This document shows, piece by piece, positions 1 through 5,075 of a DNA stretch of 7,826 bases (positions are counted from its first letter, which is position 1; every line of letters starts with the position of its first letter). This DNA comes from Clostridia bacterium (lineage in GTDB: Bacteria; Bacillota; Clostridia; UBA1381), in assembly GCA_017380475.1 (NCBI GenBank), contig JAFODX010000006.1, positions 1 to 7,826 of the forward strand, in the 5' to 3' direction. The notes under the pieces were generated by a model that worked only from the letters and a program-made list of their open reading frames with translations, was not told the DNA's origin and searched no databases. The translations under genes were made by a program, and so were the position numbers.

Positions 1-213
1 ATATGTAGCACCTGAGTTTATAAGGTCATTTGCATATCTTAACTCCGCTGCATTTGAGATAAGATACGGATCTGTTGTTGTTCCTGTTCCTCCTGCAAAT
101 GCTGTCGCTACCGACTCATCACCCCACGCCGAAGTTTCAGCAAAAACCGGCATAGCTGTAATCATTGTTGCAAGCATCGCCAACGCAACAAAAACGCTTG
201 TGATTTTTTTCAT
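1..213 (-). CDS. Secreted/surface protein, N-terminal 71 residues only
   Basis: The start codon is the ATG at 213-211, preceded by a GAAAGG ribosome site (230-225). The frame stays open to the window edge, so the C-terminal part is missing. Residues 1-25 are a clear Sec signal peptide: MKK, a hydrophobic core rich in Val, Ala, Leu and Met, then V-F-A, with likely cleavage after Ala25. The mature part begins ETSAWGDES. Around residues 41-63 it carries a G-G-T-G-T-T-T-D-P-Y-L-I-S-N-A-A-E-L segment. That pattern is common at the front of large extracellular clostridial proteins, often ones with GLUG or other adhesin-like repeats, where it reads GT-x-x-x-P-Y-L-I-x-x-x-x-x-L. The signal peptide and secretion are read directly from the sequence. 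The surface or adhesin role is inference from that short motif, since the functional domains lie outside the window. It has its own promoter and is separated from the esterase gene by a terminator. Confidence 0.8.
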   Translation of the reverse strand, partial: MKKITSVFVALAMLATMITAMPVFAETSAWGDESVATAFAGGTGTTTDPYLISNAAELRYANDLINSGATY

Positions 214-248
214 TTTATCACATTCCTTTCTTTTTATTTTCCGTTGAG

Positions 249-263
249 TTTATACACTATAAA
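249..263. repeat. Short inverted repeat over the -10 region
   Basis: TTTATA (249-254), a 3-base centre and TATAAA (258-263) form a perfect dyad just downstream of, and touching, the putative -10 box of the secreted protein gene. It could be an operator. It is pure A/T in both arms, in an AT-rich intergenic stretch, so chance is a fair explanation. Confidence 0.25.
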
Positions 264-288
264 TATAGCACCCCCCTAAAAATGTCAA
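260..288 (-). promoter_or_regulatory. Putative sigma-A promoter of the secreted protein gene
   Basis: On the minus strand a perfect TTGACA (288-283) is followed after 17 bases by TATTTA (265-260). A shifted -10 reading, TATATT (267-262), would have a 15-base spacer. The spacer contains a run of six G. Transcription would start about 40 bases before the ATG at 213. The -35 box is strong, but the exact -10 is uncertain. Confidence 0.55.
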
Positions 289-324
289 TACTTTCCACAA
301 AAAATGATTCAATTCTGCCAATAT

Positions 325-354
325 GCAAAAATGACACCTTAATTGGTGTCATTT
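325..354 (-). terminator. Rho-independent terminator after the esterase gene
   Basis: AAATGACACC (329-338) and GGTGTCATTT (345-354) form a perfect 10-bp stem with a 6-base loop. Read on the minus strand, the stem runs into five T. It lies 12 bases beyond the esterase stop codon and ends the hydrolase-esterase operon before the next minus-strand gene. The stem is AT-rich at its base, so it is of moderate strength. Confidence 0.8.
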
Positions 355-366
355 CGTAAATTAAAA

Positions 367-1125
367 TTATTTTTCGAACATCCATTTCAGCGCATCCTGA
401 ATCTTATCGTCCCAGAAATCCCATGAGTGTTCGCCTGCAGCTTCTGTGTATGTATAATCATAATCAAGTGCCTCAATCTTCTCTTTCAGACGCAGATTAT
501 CCTTATACATAAAGTCTTCTGTTCCGATTGTCATAAAAAGACGCGGTTTTTGTTCTTCGTTATTTTTGGTCTCAACAAGCGAGAACAAATCATCTTCTCT
601 GGGTATTTCGATGTTATCACCAAATACGGGAACAAGAGATTTCTTAAAATCTTCACGGTATATGTCTGCAACAGATGACAACCCTGCCGCCGCACAGAAT
701 CTGTCATTTTCACGAAGCGCAATCTTCAATGCACCGTAACCGCCCATTGAAAGTCCGGCTATAAATGTGTCTTCCCGCTTGTCTGATACATTAAAGAATT
801 CGCCTATAACACGAGGAAGCTCTTTTGCGATGTAAGTATAATACTTTGCACCGTATTTCATATCGGTGTAAAAGCTTCTTCCGCCACACGGCATAACAAC
901 GCATATCCCGTAATCTGCCGCATAGCGTTCAATGGATGTTCTGCGAAGCCATATTGTGTGGTCATCACTCAGACCATGCAAAAGATAGAGACATTTATAT
1001 TTACCGTCCCCTGCATTATTTTCTATTCCAATCTCGCCGTTACTGCTCTTCTGTGGCATTGCAACATACACCTCTGTCTGCATTCCAAGAGCTTCGCTGT
1101 AAAACTTCAAAGTAATCAGTGCCAT
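367..1125 (-). CDS. Serine esterase, EstA/esterase D-like alpha/beta hydrolase (252 aa)
   Basis: A complete alpha/beta-hydrolase of the putative esterase family (Pfam Esterase; relatives include tributyrin esterase EstA, esterase D/S-formylglutathione hydrolase and feruloyl esterases). The catalytic triad is visible: Ser126 in the nucleophile elbow G-L-S-M-G-G, Asp204 in G-T-E-D-F, and His233 in G-E-H-S-W-D-F-W-D. The oxyanion-hole strand is L-Y-L-L-H-G (46-51). There is no signal peptide, so the enzyme is probably cytoplasmic and would hydrolyse short acyl or aryl esters. The length of 252 aa is normal for the group. The start at 1125 is supported by AAAGGAGA eight bases upstream. It follows the metallo-hydrolase gene by 19 bases on the same strand, so the two are very likely co-transcribed. 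The substrate cannot be read from sequence: the family covers acetylated sugars, feruloylated sugars and simple esters. Confidence 0.88.
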   Translation of the reverse strand: MALITLKFYSEALGMQTEVYVAMPQKSSNGEIGIENNAGDGKYKCLYLLHGLSDDHTIWLRRTSIERYAADYGICVVMPCGGRSFYTDMKYGAKYYTYIAKELPRVIGEFFNVSDKREDTFIAGLSMGGYGALKIALRENDRFCAAAGLSSVADIYREDFKKSLVPVFGDNIEIPREDDLFSLVETKNNEEQKPRLFMTIGTEDFMYKDNLRLKEKIEALDYDYTYTEAAGEHSWDFWDDKIQDALKWMFEK

Positions 1126-1144
1126 AGTTATTTCTCCTTTTTAT

Positions 1145-1978
1145 TTATATTTCTATAACCATTCCGTCATAACTGACTTCAAAATCAAGTTTTGCCGCAA
1201 TCTTAACAAAGTCCTTATACAACACATTTTTACTGTTATGCGAAAAATGGTTTAATACAAATACTGTGTTTTTGTCCGCTGCACCGATTTCTATAAGTGT
1301 TTTTCTTAAATCTATGCACCTCTCAAGCGACAGATGCCCGATATATGTTGCATTATTGCACGCCTCGGTACAATCAAGAGATATAAGGTCAATCGGTTTT
1401 TTCAGAGTTTTCAGATATTCCATACTCTCAGGCGGATATTCACTCGTATCGTTTGAATAGAAAAGCGTTTTTCCGTCCTTTTCTATCAGATACACCACCG
1501 GCGATGTTACATCTGCGTGTGCTGCTCTTAATGCCGTTACACTGTAGCCGTCAACATTAAACGGAGTGTTCAGGCTTATCTTTTTAACCTGTAAGTCATC
1601 ATCACTGATTACACCCGCTTTTTTTATTTCGCTTATCATATCAAATCCTGATTTATCAGAATAAAACACTAACGGAGAATTTTCAGCAATATTAGCAAAC
1701 CCCGATTTTCGCATATGTAATTCTTTCGGGTAAAGGTGGTCCGCATGAGAGTGGGTTATGAGACAGTTTTGGATTTTTGACAACGGCAGGTTGTACTGCA
1801 GAAAATGCATATATGTATCTGCCGGAAAATCAATCAGCAGTCTGTCATCTATAATTGCCTGAGAACGTGTTCTTATCTCCTTGCCGCCCAGTTTCCTCGC
1901 TTTCTGACACGTTTTACAATCACAAAATATGGCAGGAATCCCCTCAGCCGCCGCAGTGCCCAGATATTGAATTTTCAT
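1145..1978 (-). CDS. PhnP-like metallo-beta-lactamase-fold hydrolase (277 aa)
   Basis: An MBL-fold metal-dependent hydrolase. Residues T-H-S-H-A-D-H (75-81) give the metal-binding H-x-H-x-D-H motif (His76, His78, Asp80, His81). Further ligand candidates are His154 (R-A-A-H), Asp177 (S-N-D), His215 (I-G-H-L-S) and His244/His247 (N-H-F-S-H). Near the N-terminus, after G-T-A-A-A-E-G, there is a C-x-C-x-x-C cluster (Cys19, Cys21, Cys24). That cluster is the structural zinc site of PhnP, the phosphoribosyl 1,2-cyclic phosphate phosphodiesterase, and of its relatives. The likely chemistry is phosphodiester or cyclic phosphate hydrolysis in the cytoplasm. No phosphonate (phn) genes are present here, so a true PhnP role is not supported. 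The frame extends upstream to 2005, but the ATG at 1978 is preferred because GGAGGT sits 7 bases before it and the family motif K-I-Q-Y-L-G-T begins there. It is the first gene of the operon with the esterase. Confidence 0.85.
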   Translation of the reverse strand: MKIQYLGTAAAEGIPAIFCDCKTCQKARKLGGKEIRTRSQAIIDDRLLIDFPADTYMHFLQYNLPLSKIQNCLITHSHADHLYPKELHMRKSGFANIAENSPLVFYSDKSGFDMISEIKKAGVISDDDLQVKKISLNTPFNVDGYSVTALRAAHADVTSPVVYLIEKDGKTLFYSNDTSEYPPESMEYLKTLKKPIDLISLDCTEACNNATYIGHLSLERCIDLRKTLIEIGAADKNTVFVLNHFSHNSKNVLYKDFVKIAAKLDFEVSYDGMVIEI

Positions 1979-1985
1979 AAAATCT

Positions 1986-1991
1986 ACCTCC
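1986..1991 (-). promoter_or_regulatory. Ribosome binding site fixing the MBL hydrolase start
   Basis: GGAGGT read on the minus strand, 7 bases before the ATG at 1978. It decides against the in-frame upstream ATG at 2005, which has no comparable site. Confidence 0.85.
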
Positions 1992-2019
1992 AAAAAGTAT
2001 TCCACTGCTATTTTATTCC

Positions 2020-2048
2020 ATTATACTATCAACTTATTTAAAATTCAA
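2020..2048 (-). promoter_or_regulatory. Sigma-A promoter of the MBL hydrolase-esterase operon
   Basis: On the minus strand TTGAAT (2048-2043) is followed after exactly 17 bases by a consensus TATAAT (2025-2020). Transcription would begin near 2013, leaving a leader of roughly 35 bases before the ATG at 1978. This suggests vegetative expression, unlike the divergent sporulation operon. Confidence 0.75.
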
Positions 2049-2064
2049 TATATTTCTGTTTAAA

Positions 2065-2106
2065 TATGCGTTTCATTTGCGTGTCAAAAATATGACAAAA
2101 CGCATA
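2065..2106. repeat. Nested inverted repeat upstream of dpaA
   Basis: TATGCGTTT (2065-2073) is the exact reverse complement of AAACGCATA (2098-2106). Inside it TGTCA (2082-2086) pairs with TGACA (2093-2097) across a 6-base loop. On the 3' side the two arms are contiguous, giving a 14-bp paired stem interrupted only by an 8-base bulge (2074-2081) on the 5' side. An alternative pairing joins TGCG (2078-2081) with CGCA (2101-2104). The 3' arm overlaps the candidate sigma-K -10 box, so a protein operator is more plausible than an RNA hairpin, because most of the dyad would lie upstream of the transcript. Confidence 0.5.
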
Positions 2107-2111
2107 ATATA
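2103..2111 (+). promoter_or_regulatory. Candidate sigma-K (mother-cell) -10 box for dpaAB
   Basis: CATAATATA matches the sigma-K -10 consensus CATAnnnTA at every fixed position and is preceded by G-like context (CGCATA). In Bacillus subtilis the equivalent spoVF genes are transcribed by sigma-K late in sporulation. Here no convincing AC-type -35 is seen 15-17 bases upstream, so the call rests on the -10 and on the function of the gene. The start would be about 40 bases before the dpaA ATG. Confidence 0.4.
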
Positions 2112-2115
2112 CCTT

Positions 2116-2140
2116 ATAAAAGTCACTACCGTACTTTTAT
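2116..2140 (+). repeat. Hairpin in the dpaA leader, next to the ribosome site
   Basis: ATAAAAGT (2116-2123) is the exact reverse complement of ACTTTTAT (2133-2140), with a 9-base loop. The 3' arm ends four bases before the AAAGGAG ribosome site. There is no T-run after it, so it is not a terminator. It could be a weak leader structure or an operator. The arms are AT-rich. Confidence 0.4.
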
Positions 2141-2160
2141 CAAGAAAGGAGTTGCAGACC

Positions 2161-3018
2161 ATGTTTAAAACTGTTTCCGTTATAGGCGGTGATTTACGCC
2201 AGCTTACACTTGCAGACGAGTTGCGAAAAGACGGCTATGACGTTACCGTTTTCGGCTTTACAGATAAAATCAGTTATGATGCTAATACTACAGATATAGA
2301 TGCCGCACTGGACTCGGAAATCGTGATACTTCCTGTTCCGGTTTCTTTTGACGGTATAAATATAAATACACCGTATTCAGATACCAGACTTGGCGTATCG
2401 GAGCTCACTAAAAAGCTTAACCCGATTTCACTCGTGTTTGGCGGATGTATCACGCAGGCGTTTTCCGATGCTCTCTCAAAACGTGGAATAAAACACCGTG
2501 ACTATATGCTCCGTGACGAGCTTGCAATAAAAAACGCTGTTCCCACTGCCGAGGGTGCAATTGAAATAGCAATTTCTGAAACACCGTTTACCCTGCATAA
2601 CAGCAACTGCCTTGTTTTGGGCTATGGCAAGGTTGGAAAAATACTTGCAAAATCACTTGATGCATTAGGTGCTAAAACTTATGTTTCTGCACGCAAATAT
2701 GCCGACCTTGCACTGATAGAGGGACACGGCTGTTATCCGCTGACAGTAAGCGAAGCAAAATCACGGCTCGGTGAATTTGATATAATATTCAACACTGTTC
2801 CTGCACTGATTTTAAGCAAGAACGAGCTTTTGCATATACGTCGTGACACACTTGTCATTGACCTTGCCTCAAAACCCGGCGGTGTGGATTTTGAAACTGC
2901 AAAGGAGCTCGGTATTCACGTTGTATGGGCACTGTCATTGCCCGGTCGGGTTGCACCCGTTACAGCAGGTATAATTATAAAAGACACAATTATCAATATG
3001 CTCAGAGAGGAGGTATAG
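2161..3018 (+). CDS. dpaA: Dipicolinate synthase subunit A (285 aa)
   Basis: Oxidoreductase-like subunit of dipicolinate synthase (DpaA/SpoVFA). With DpaB it converts the lysine-pathway intermediate dihydrodipicolinate (or its hydroxy-tetrahydro precursor) to dipicolinic acid in the mother cell, from where it is moved into the spore core. The N-terminal I-G-G-D-x-R-Q-L signature (8-15) is typical of DpaA. A Rossmann nucleotide-binding motif G-Y-G-K-V-G lies at 154-159, followed by V-S-A-R-K (175-179). The C-terminal W-A-L-S-L-P-G-R-V-A-P-x-T-A-G block (256-270) is a hallmark of the family. Length is close to the usual 290-300 aa. The frame is open upstream to 2077, but the start at 2161 is chosen because AAAGGAG (2145-2151) lies 9 bases before it and homology begins there. 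The stop lies 2 bases before dpaB. A sigma-K-like -10 box upstream suggests late sporulation control. Function is assigned with high confidence from family knowledge. Confidence 0.93.
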   Translation: MFKTVSVIGGDLRQLTLADELRKDGYDVTVFGFTDKISYDANTTDIDAALDSEIVILPVPVSFDGININTPYSDTRLGVSELTKKLNPISLVFGGCITQAFSDALSKRGIKHRDYMLRDELAIKNAVPTAEGAIEIAISETPFTLHNSNCLVLGYGKVGKILAKSLDALGAKTYVSARKYADLALIEGHGCYPLTVSEAKSRLGEFDIIFNTVPALILSKNELLHIRRDTLVIDLASKPGGVDFETAKELGIHVVWALSLPGRVAPVTAGIIIKDTIINMLREEV

Positions 3019-3020
3019 AA

Positions 3021-3602
3021 ATGAATTTAAGCGATAAAACAATAGGATTTGCAATGTGCGGTTCGTTTTGTACCTTTAAAAACGCCATCAGCGCCGTGAA
3101 AAAGCTCAAAGAAACAGGTGCACATATCATTCCGATAATGAGCGAAACCGCATATTCGACCGATACAAGATTTGGTGCGTGCGTTGATTTCCGGCATCAG
3201 CTTGAAGAAATAACCGGAGAGAAGATACTTCATACAGTTTTTGAAACAGAACCAATCGGTCCTAAAAAACTGCTTGATGCACTTGTTATTCTCCCGTGTA
3301 CAGGAAACACGCTCGCAAAGCTGTCAAATTCCGTTGCAGATTCGTCTGTGACACTTGCCGCAAAAGCACATCTTCGTAACAAACGTCCGCTTATATTAGG
3401 CGTTTCAACAAATGACGGGTTATGCGGTGCAGCAGAAAATATCGGCAGACTTTTAGCACGCAAGCACTGTTTCTTTATCCCGTTCGGTCAGGATGATTGC
3501 ATACATAAGCCAAACTCGCTTATTGCCGACTTCACAAAGCTTAACGAAACAGTTGAGGCGGCACTTCTTAACAAGCAATTCCAGCCAATTCTGGCTGTTT
3601 AA
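3021..3602 (+). CDS. dpaB: Dipicolinate synthase subunit B, flavoprotein-fold (193 aa)
   Basis: Second subunit of dipicolinate synthase (DpaB/SpoVFB), a member of the flavoprotein (HFCD/PpcDC-like) superfamily that acts with DpaA. The N-terminal strand I-G-F-A-x-C-G-S-F-C-T (8-18) is the family's nucleotide-binding start. The P-C-T-G-N-T-L-A-K-L-S-N block (92-103), the following V-A-D-S-S-V-T-L-A-A-K-A-H-L-R (105-119) and the P-F-G-Q-D-D-C-x-x-K-P-N-S-L motif (154-167) are strongly conserved in DpaB. Length is normal (about 195-200 aa). The reading frame is open upstream, but the ATG at 3021 follows GGAGGT (3009-3014), which sits inside the last codons of dpaA. The stop codon of dpaA lies between that site and the start, which indicates translational coupling. 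The operon ends at a terminator eight bases after the stop. No asd, dapG or dapA follows, unlike the Bacillus subtilis spoVF locus. Confidence 0.93.
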   Translation: MNLSDKTIGFAMCGSFCTFKNAISAVKKLKETGAHIIPIMSETAYSTDTRFGACVDFRHQLEEITGEKILHTVFETEPIGPKKLLDALVILPCTGNTLAKLSNSVADSSVTLAAKAHLRNKRPLILGVSTNDGLCGAAENIGRLLARKHCFFIPFGQDDCIHKPNSLIADFTKLNETVEAALLNKQFQPILAV

Positions 3603-3609
3603 TATAAAA

Positions 3610-3645
3610 GGGAGTGTTACCCATAAGGTACACTCCCCTCTTTTT
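3610..3645. terminator. Bidirectional terminator between convergent dpaB and rhaA
   Basis: GGGAGTGT (3610-3617) pairs with ACACTCCC (3630-3637), extended by ACC/GGT past a single bulged T, with loop CATAA. On the plus strand it runs into CTCTTTTT (3638-3645), which terminates dpaAB. On the minus strand the same stem is followed by TTTT, which terminates rhaA. The rhaA stop codon lies inside the plus-strand T-run. Confidence 0.88.
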
Positions 3646-4903
3646 ATCTGTTCAAAAGAACTTCTTTTTCGTATTTGCGGACTTCGTCAAGCCATGAAAG
3701 ACCTACACCCTTGTTTGTCTTTTCACAGTAGTAATCCCATACAAGCGCAAACGGTGCTGCCTTGAACTCCTGCGATACTGCGAGTCTGCCTGATACATCG
3801 CCGTCAGCTTCAAGCTTTTTCATCATCTCTGTCGGCTGAAGCAATGCGTAAAGCATAGCCTTTCTTGTGTTACGCATACCGATTGCCCATGCAGCTATAC
3901 GGTTGATTGACGCATCAAAGAAATCTGTTGCTATATATGTATCCTCTAACTTGTCAAGTCTTACAAGCTCTTCCATAATCGCCTTTGTTTCATCATCAAA
4001 TGCCACTACATGGTCACTGTCCCAACGAATCGGACGTGATACGTGCAAAAGCACATGGTCTGAGAATGTATATATAGAACCAAGCTTTGCCGAAACAGTT
4101 TCTGTCGGATGATAATGACCTGTATCAAGAGTCATAATTATATGGTCCTTGTTTGCTTTCATTACATATCCCATACAGAACTCGTGTGAGCCTGCTGTAA
4201 AGCTTTCAGCACCGATACCGAACACCTTTGATTCGATACCGTCCATAACTCCCTCTACATCCTTTGTAGCCTCAAATATCTCATCATAACTCTTTTTGAG
4301 CTGTGTTCTCGGTGTAAGTGTGTCTATCGGGAACTCCTTGTCACCATCGGGTGTCCAGTGGTTTATAACGCAAACCTTACCTGTTCTCTTGTAGAAATAC
4401 TCACCAATCTTACGGCACGCAATACCGTGCTTTACCCAGAACTTTCTGACGTTCTCATCAGCTGATGAAAGTGTTGCCTTTTCACTCAACGGGTGTGAGA
4501 AATATGTCGGGTTAAAGTCAAGACCTATTCCTTTTTCTACTGCCCAGTCTGCCCAGTTTTTGAAATTATCCTCTGTTATGGCATCACGGTCAACAAAAGT
4601 ATCAGCTTCCTGATAGTTTGCATGAACGTTTACCTTTAGTTCACCGGGGATAAACTCCATTGCTTTTTCGATATCGGCACGTAATTCTTCCGCATTTCTT
4701 GCAGCACCCGGATAGTTACCGGTTGTCTGAATACCGCCTGTAAGTCCGCCGTCCTTCTTCTCAAAACCGGCAACGTCATCTCCCTGCCAGCAGTGCATAG
4801 AAATAGGTGTCTTATCACATATCTCTATCATTTTATCTACATCTATGCCGTACTGTGCATAGTATTCCTTTGCTAACTCGTAGCCTTTTTTTGTATCGTA
4901 CAT
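3644..4903 (-). CDS. rhaA: L-rhamnose isomerase (419 aa)
   Basis: Interconverts L-rhamnose and L-rhamnulose, the first step of rhamnose catabolism, in the cytoplasm using Mn2+ or similar metals. It is a TIM-barrel sugar isomerase. Family blocks include M-H-C-W-Q-G-D-D-V (36-44), G-G-I-Q-T-T-G-N-Y-P-G (56-66), L-K-V-N-V-H-A-N-Y (89-97), N-P-T-Y-F-S-H (131-137) and I-N-H-W-T-P-D-G (180-187). Metal and substrate residues are present: Glu233 (G-A-E-S-F), Asp260 and His263 (D-T-G-H-Y-H), His287, Asp295 and Asp297 (W-D-S-D-H), and Asp330 (F-F-D-A-S-I-N). The length equals that of Escherichia coli RhaA as I recall it. The frame extends to 4942, but GGAGGT five bases before the ATG at 4903 and the homology support the shorter form. 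No rhaB, rhaD, rhaM or rha regulator is adjacent, so it is a single-gene unit here with its own promoter and terminator. Confidence 0.95.
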   Translation of the reverse strand: MYDTKKGYELAKEYYAQYGIDVDKMIEICDKTPISMHCWQGDDVAGFEKKDGGLTGGIQTTGNYPGAARNAEELRADIEKAMEFIPGELKVNVHANYQEADTFVDRDAITEDNFKNWADWAVEKGIGLDFNPTYFSHPLSEKATLSSADENVRKFWVKHGIACRKIGEYFYKRTGKVCVINHWTPDGDKEFPIDTLTPRTQLKKSYDEIFEATKDVEGVMDGIESKVFGIGAESFTAGSHEFCMGYVMKANKDHIIMTLDTGHYHPTETVSAKLGSIYTFSDHVLLHVSRPIRWDSDHVVAFDDETKAIMEELVRLDKLEDTYIATDFFDASINRIAAWAIGMRNTRKAMLYALLQPTEMMKKLEADGDVSGRLAVSQEFKAAPFALVWDYYCEKTNKGVGLSWLDEVRKYEKEVLLNR

Positions 4904-4908
4904 AATAT

Positions 4909-4914
4909 ACCTCC
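4909..4914 (-). promoter_or_regulatory. Ribosome binding site fixing the rhaA start
   Basis: GGAGGT on the minus strand, 5 bases before the ATG at 4903. It rules out the upstream in-frame ATG at 4942, which overlaps the promoter -10 region. Confidence 0.85.
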
Positions 4915-4924
4915 ATTTGTTGTA

Positions 4925-4941
4925 TGTATATCTATTATACA
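4925..4941. repeat. Inverted repeat over the rhaA -10 box (possible operator)
   Basis: TGTATA (4925-4930), a 5-base centre and TATACA (4936-4941) form a perfect dyad that covers the rhaA -10 box and the expected transcription start. A repressor bound here would block the promoter. The arms are AT-rich, and no known rhamnose regulator site is recognised. Confidence 0.35.
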
Positions 4942-4962
4942 CTATATTCCAGATATTTGCAA
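4934..4962 (-). promoter_or_regulatory. rhaA: Sigma-A promoter of rhaA
   Basis: On the minus strand TTGCAA (4962-4957) is followed after exactly 17 bases by consensus TATAAT (4939-4934). Transcription would start near 4927, leaving a leader of about 24 bases with a GGAGGT ribosome site. The promoter lies within the region that also drives the divergent clpE gene. Confidence 0.72.
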
Positions 4963-5021
4963 GGAAAAATAGTTAATAAATTATGAATTTTAAAAAAAGT
5001 CTTTTAAATTAGAAGAATATG

Positions 5022-5030
5022 TGCTATAAT
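5022..5030 (+). promoter_or_regulatory. Extended -10 promoter of the clpE-trkA operon
   Basis: TGCTATAAT is a perfect extended -10 (TGn plus TATAAT). The -35 at the right distance is poor (TTTTAA-like around 5002-5008), which fits an extended -10 promoter. Transcription would start near 5037, about 37 bases before the chosen ATG. No CtsR heptad (GGTCAAA or its complement) and no CIRCE repeat is seen around it. Confidence 0.65.
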
Positions 5031-5059
5031 AGACAATGGCTATTTGTATATTGAAAGGA

Positions 5060-5075
5060 ATATTTATATAAATAT
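5060..5075. repeat. Perfect 16-bp palindrome between the clpE ribosome site and start codon
   Basis: ATATTTATATAAATAT is its own exact reverse complement. It starts just after the GAAAGGA ribosome site (5053-5059) and ends on the second base of the ATG at 5074. As RNA it could fold into a 6-bp A-U hairpin with a 4-base loop that includes part of the start codon. As DNA it could be an operator about 25 bases into the transcript. It is all A/T, so no function is proven. Confidence 0.45.

Noticed and set aside
427..678. Plus-strand open frame inside the esterase gene
   Set aside because: It is antisense to a well-supported enzyme. The Cys/Phe/Ile-rich translation looks like an artefact.
2077..2160. 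Upstream in-frame extension of dpaA (possible starts at 2077 and 2092)
   Set aside because: The extension has no homology to DpaA, overlaps the candidate promoter and the leader hairpin, and lacks a ribosome site. AAAGGAG lies just before the ATG at 2161.
2925..3020. Upstream in-frame extension of dpaB into dpaA
   Set aside because: It is a shadow of the dpaA coding sequence. GGAGGT precedes the ATG at 3021, where DpaB homology begins.
3230..3463. Minus-strand open frame inside dpaB
   Set aside because: It is antisense to conserved DpaB motifs and has no ribosome site or recognisable product.
5044..5073. TTG start at 5044 for the Clp ATPase
   Set aside because: The GAAAGGA ribosome site would lie inside the coding sequence, and the added ten residues match nothing in the zinc-finger family.
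4942..5073. Search of the rhaA-clpE divergent region for a riboswitch, small RNA or T-box
   Set aside because: The leaders are too short (about 24 and 37 bases) and contain no terminator/antiterminator pair or conserved aptamer features.
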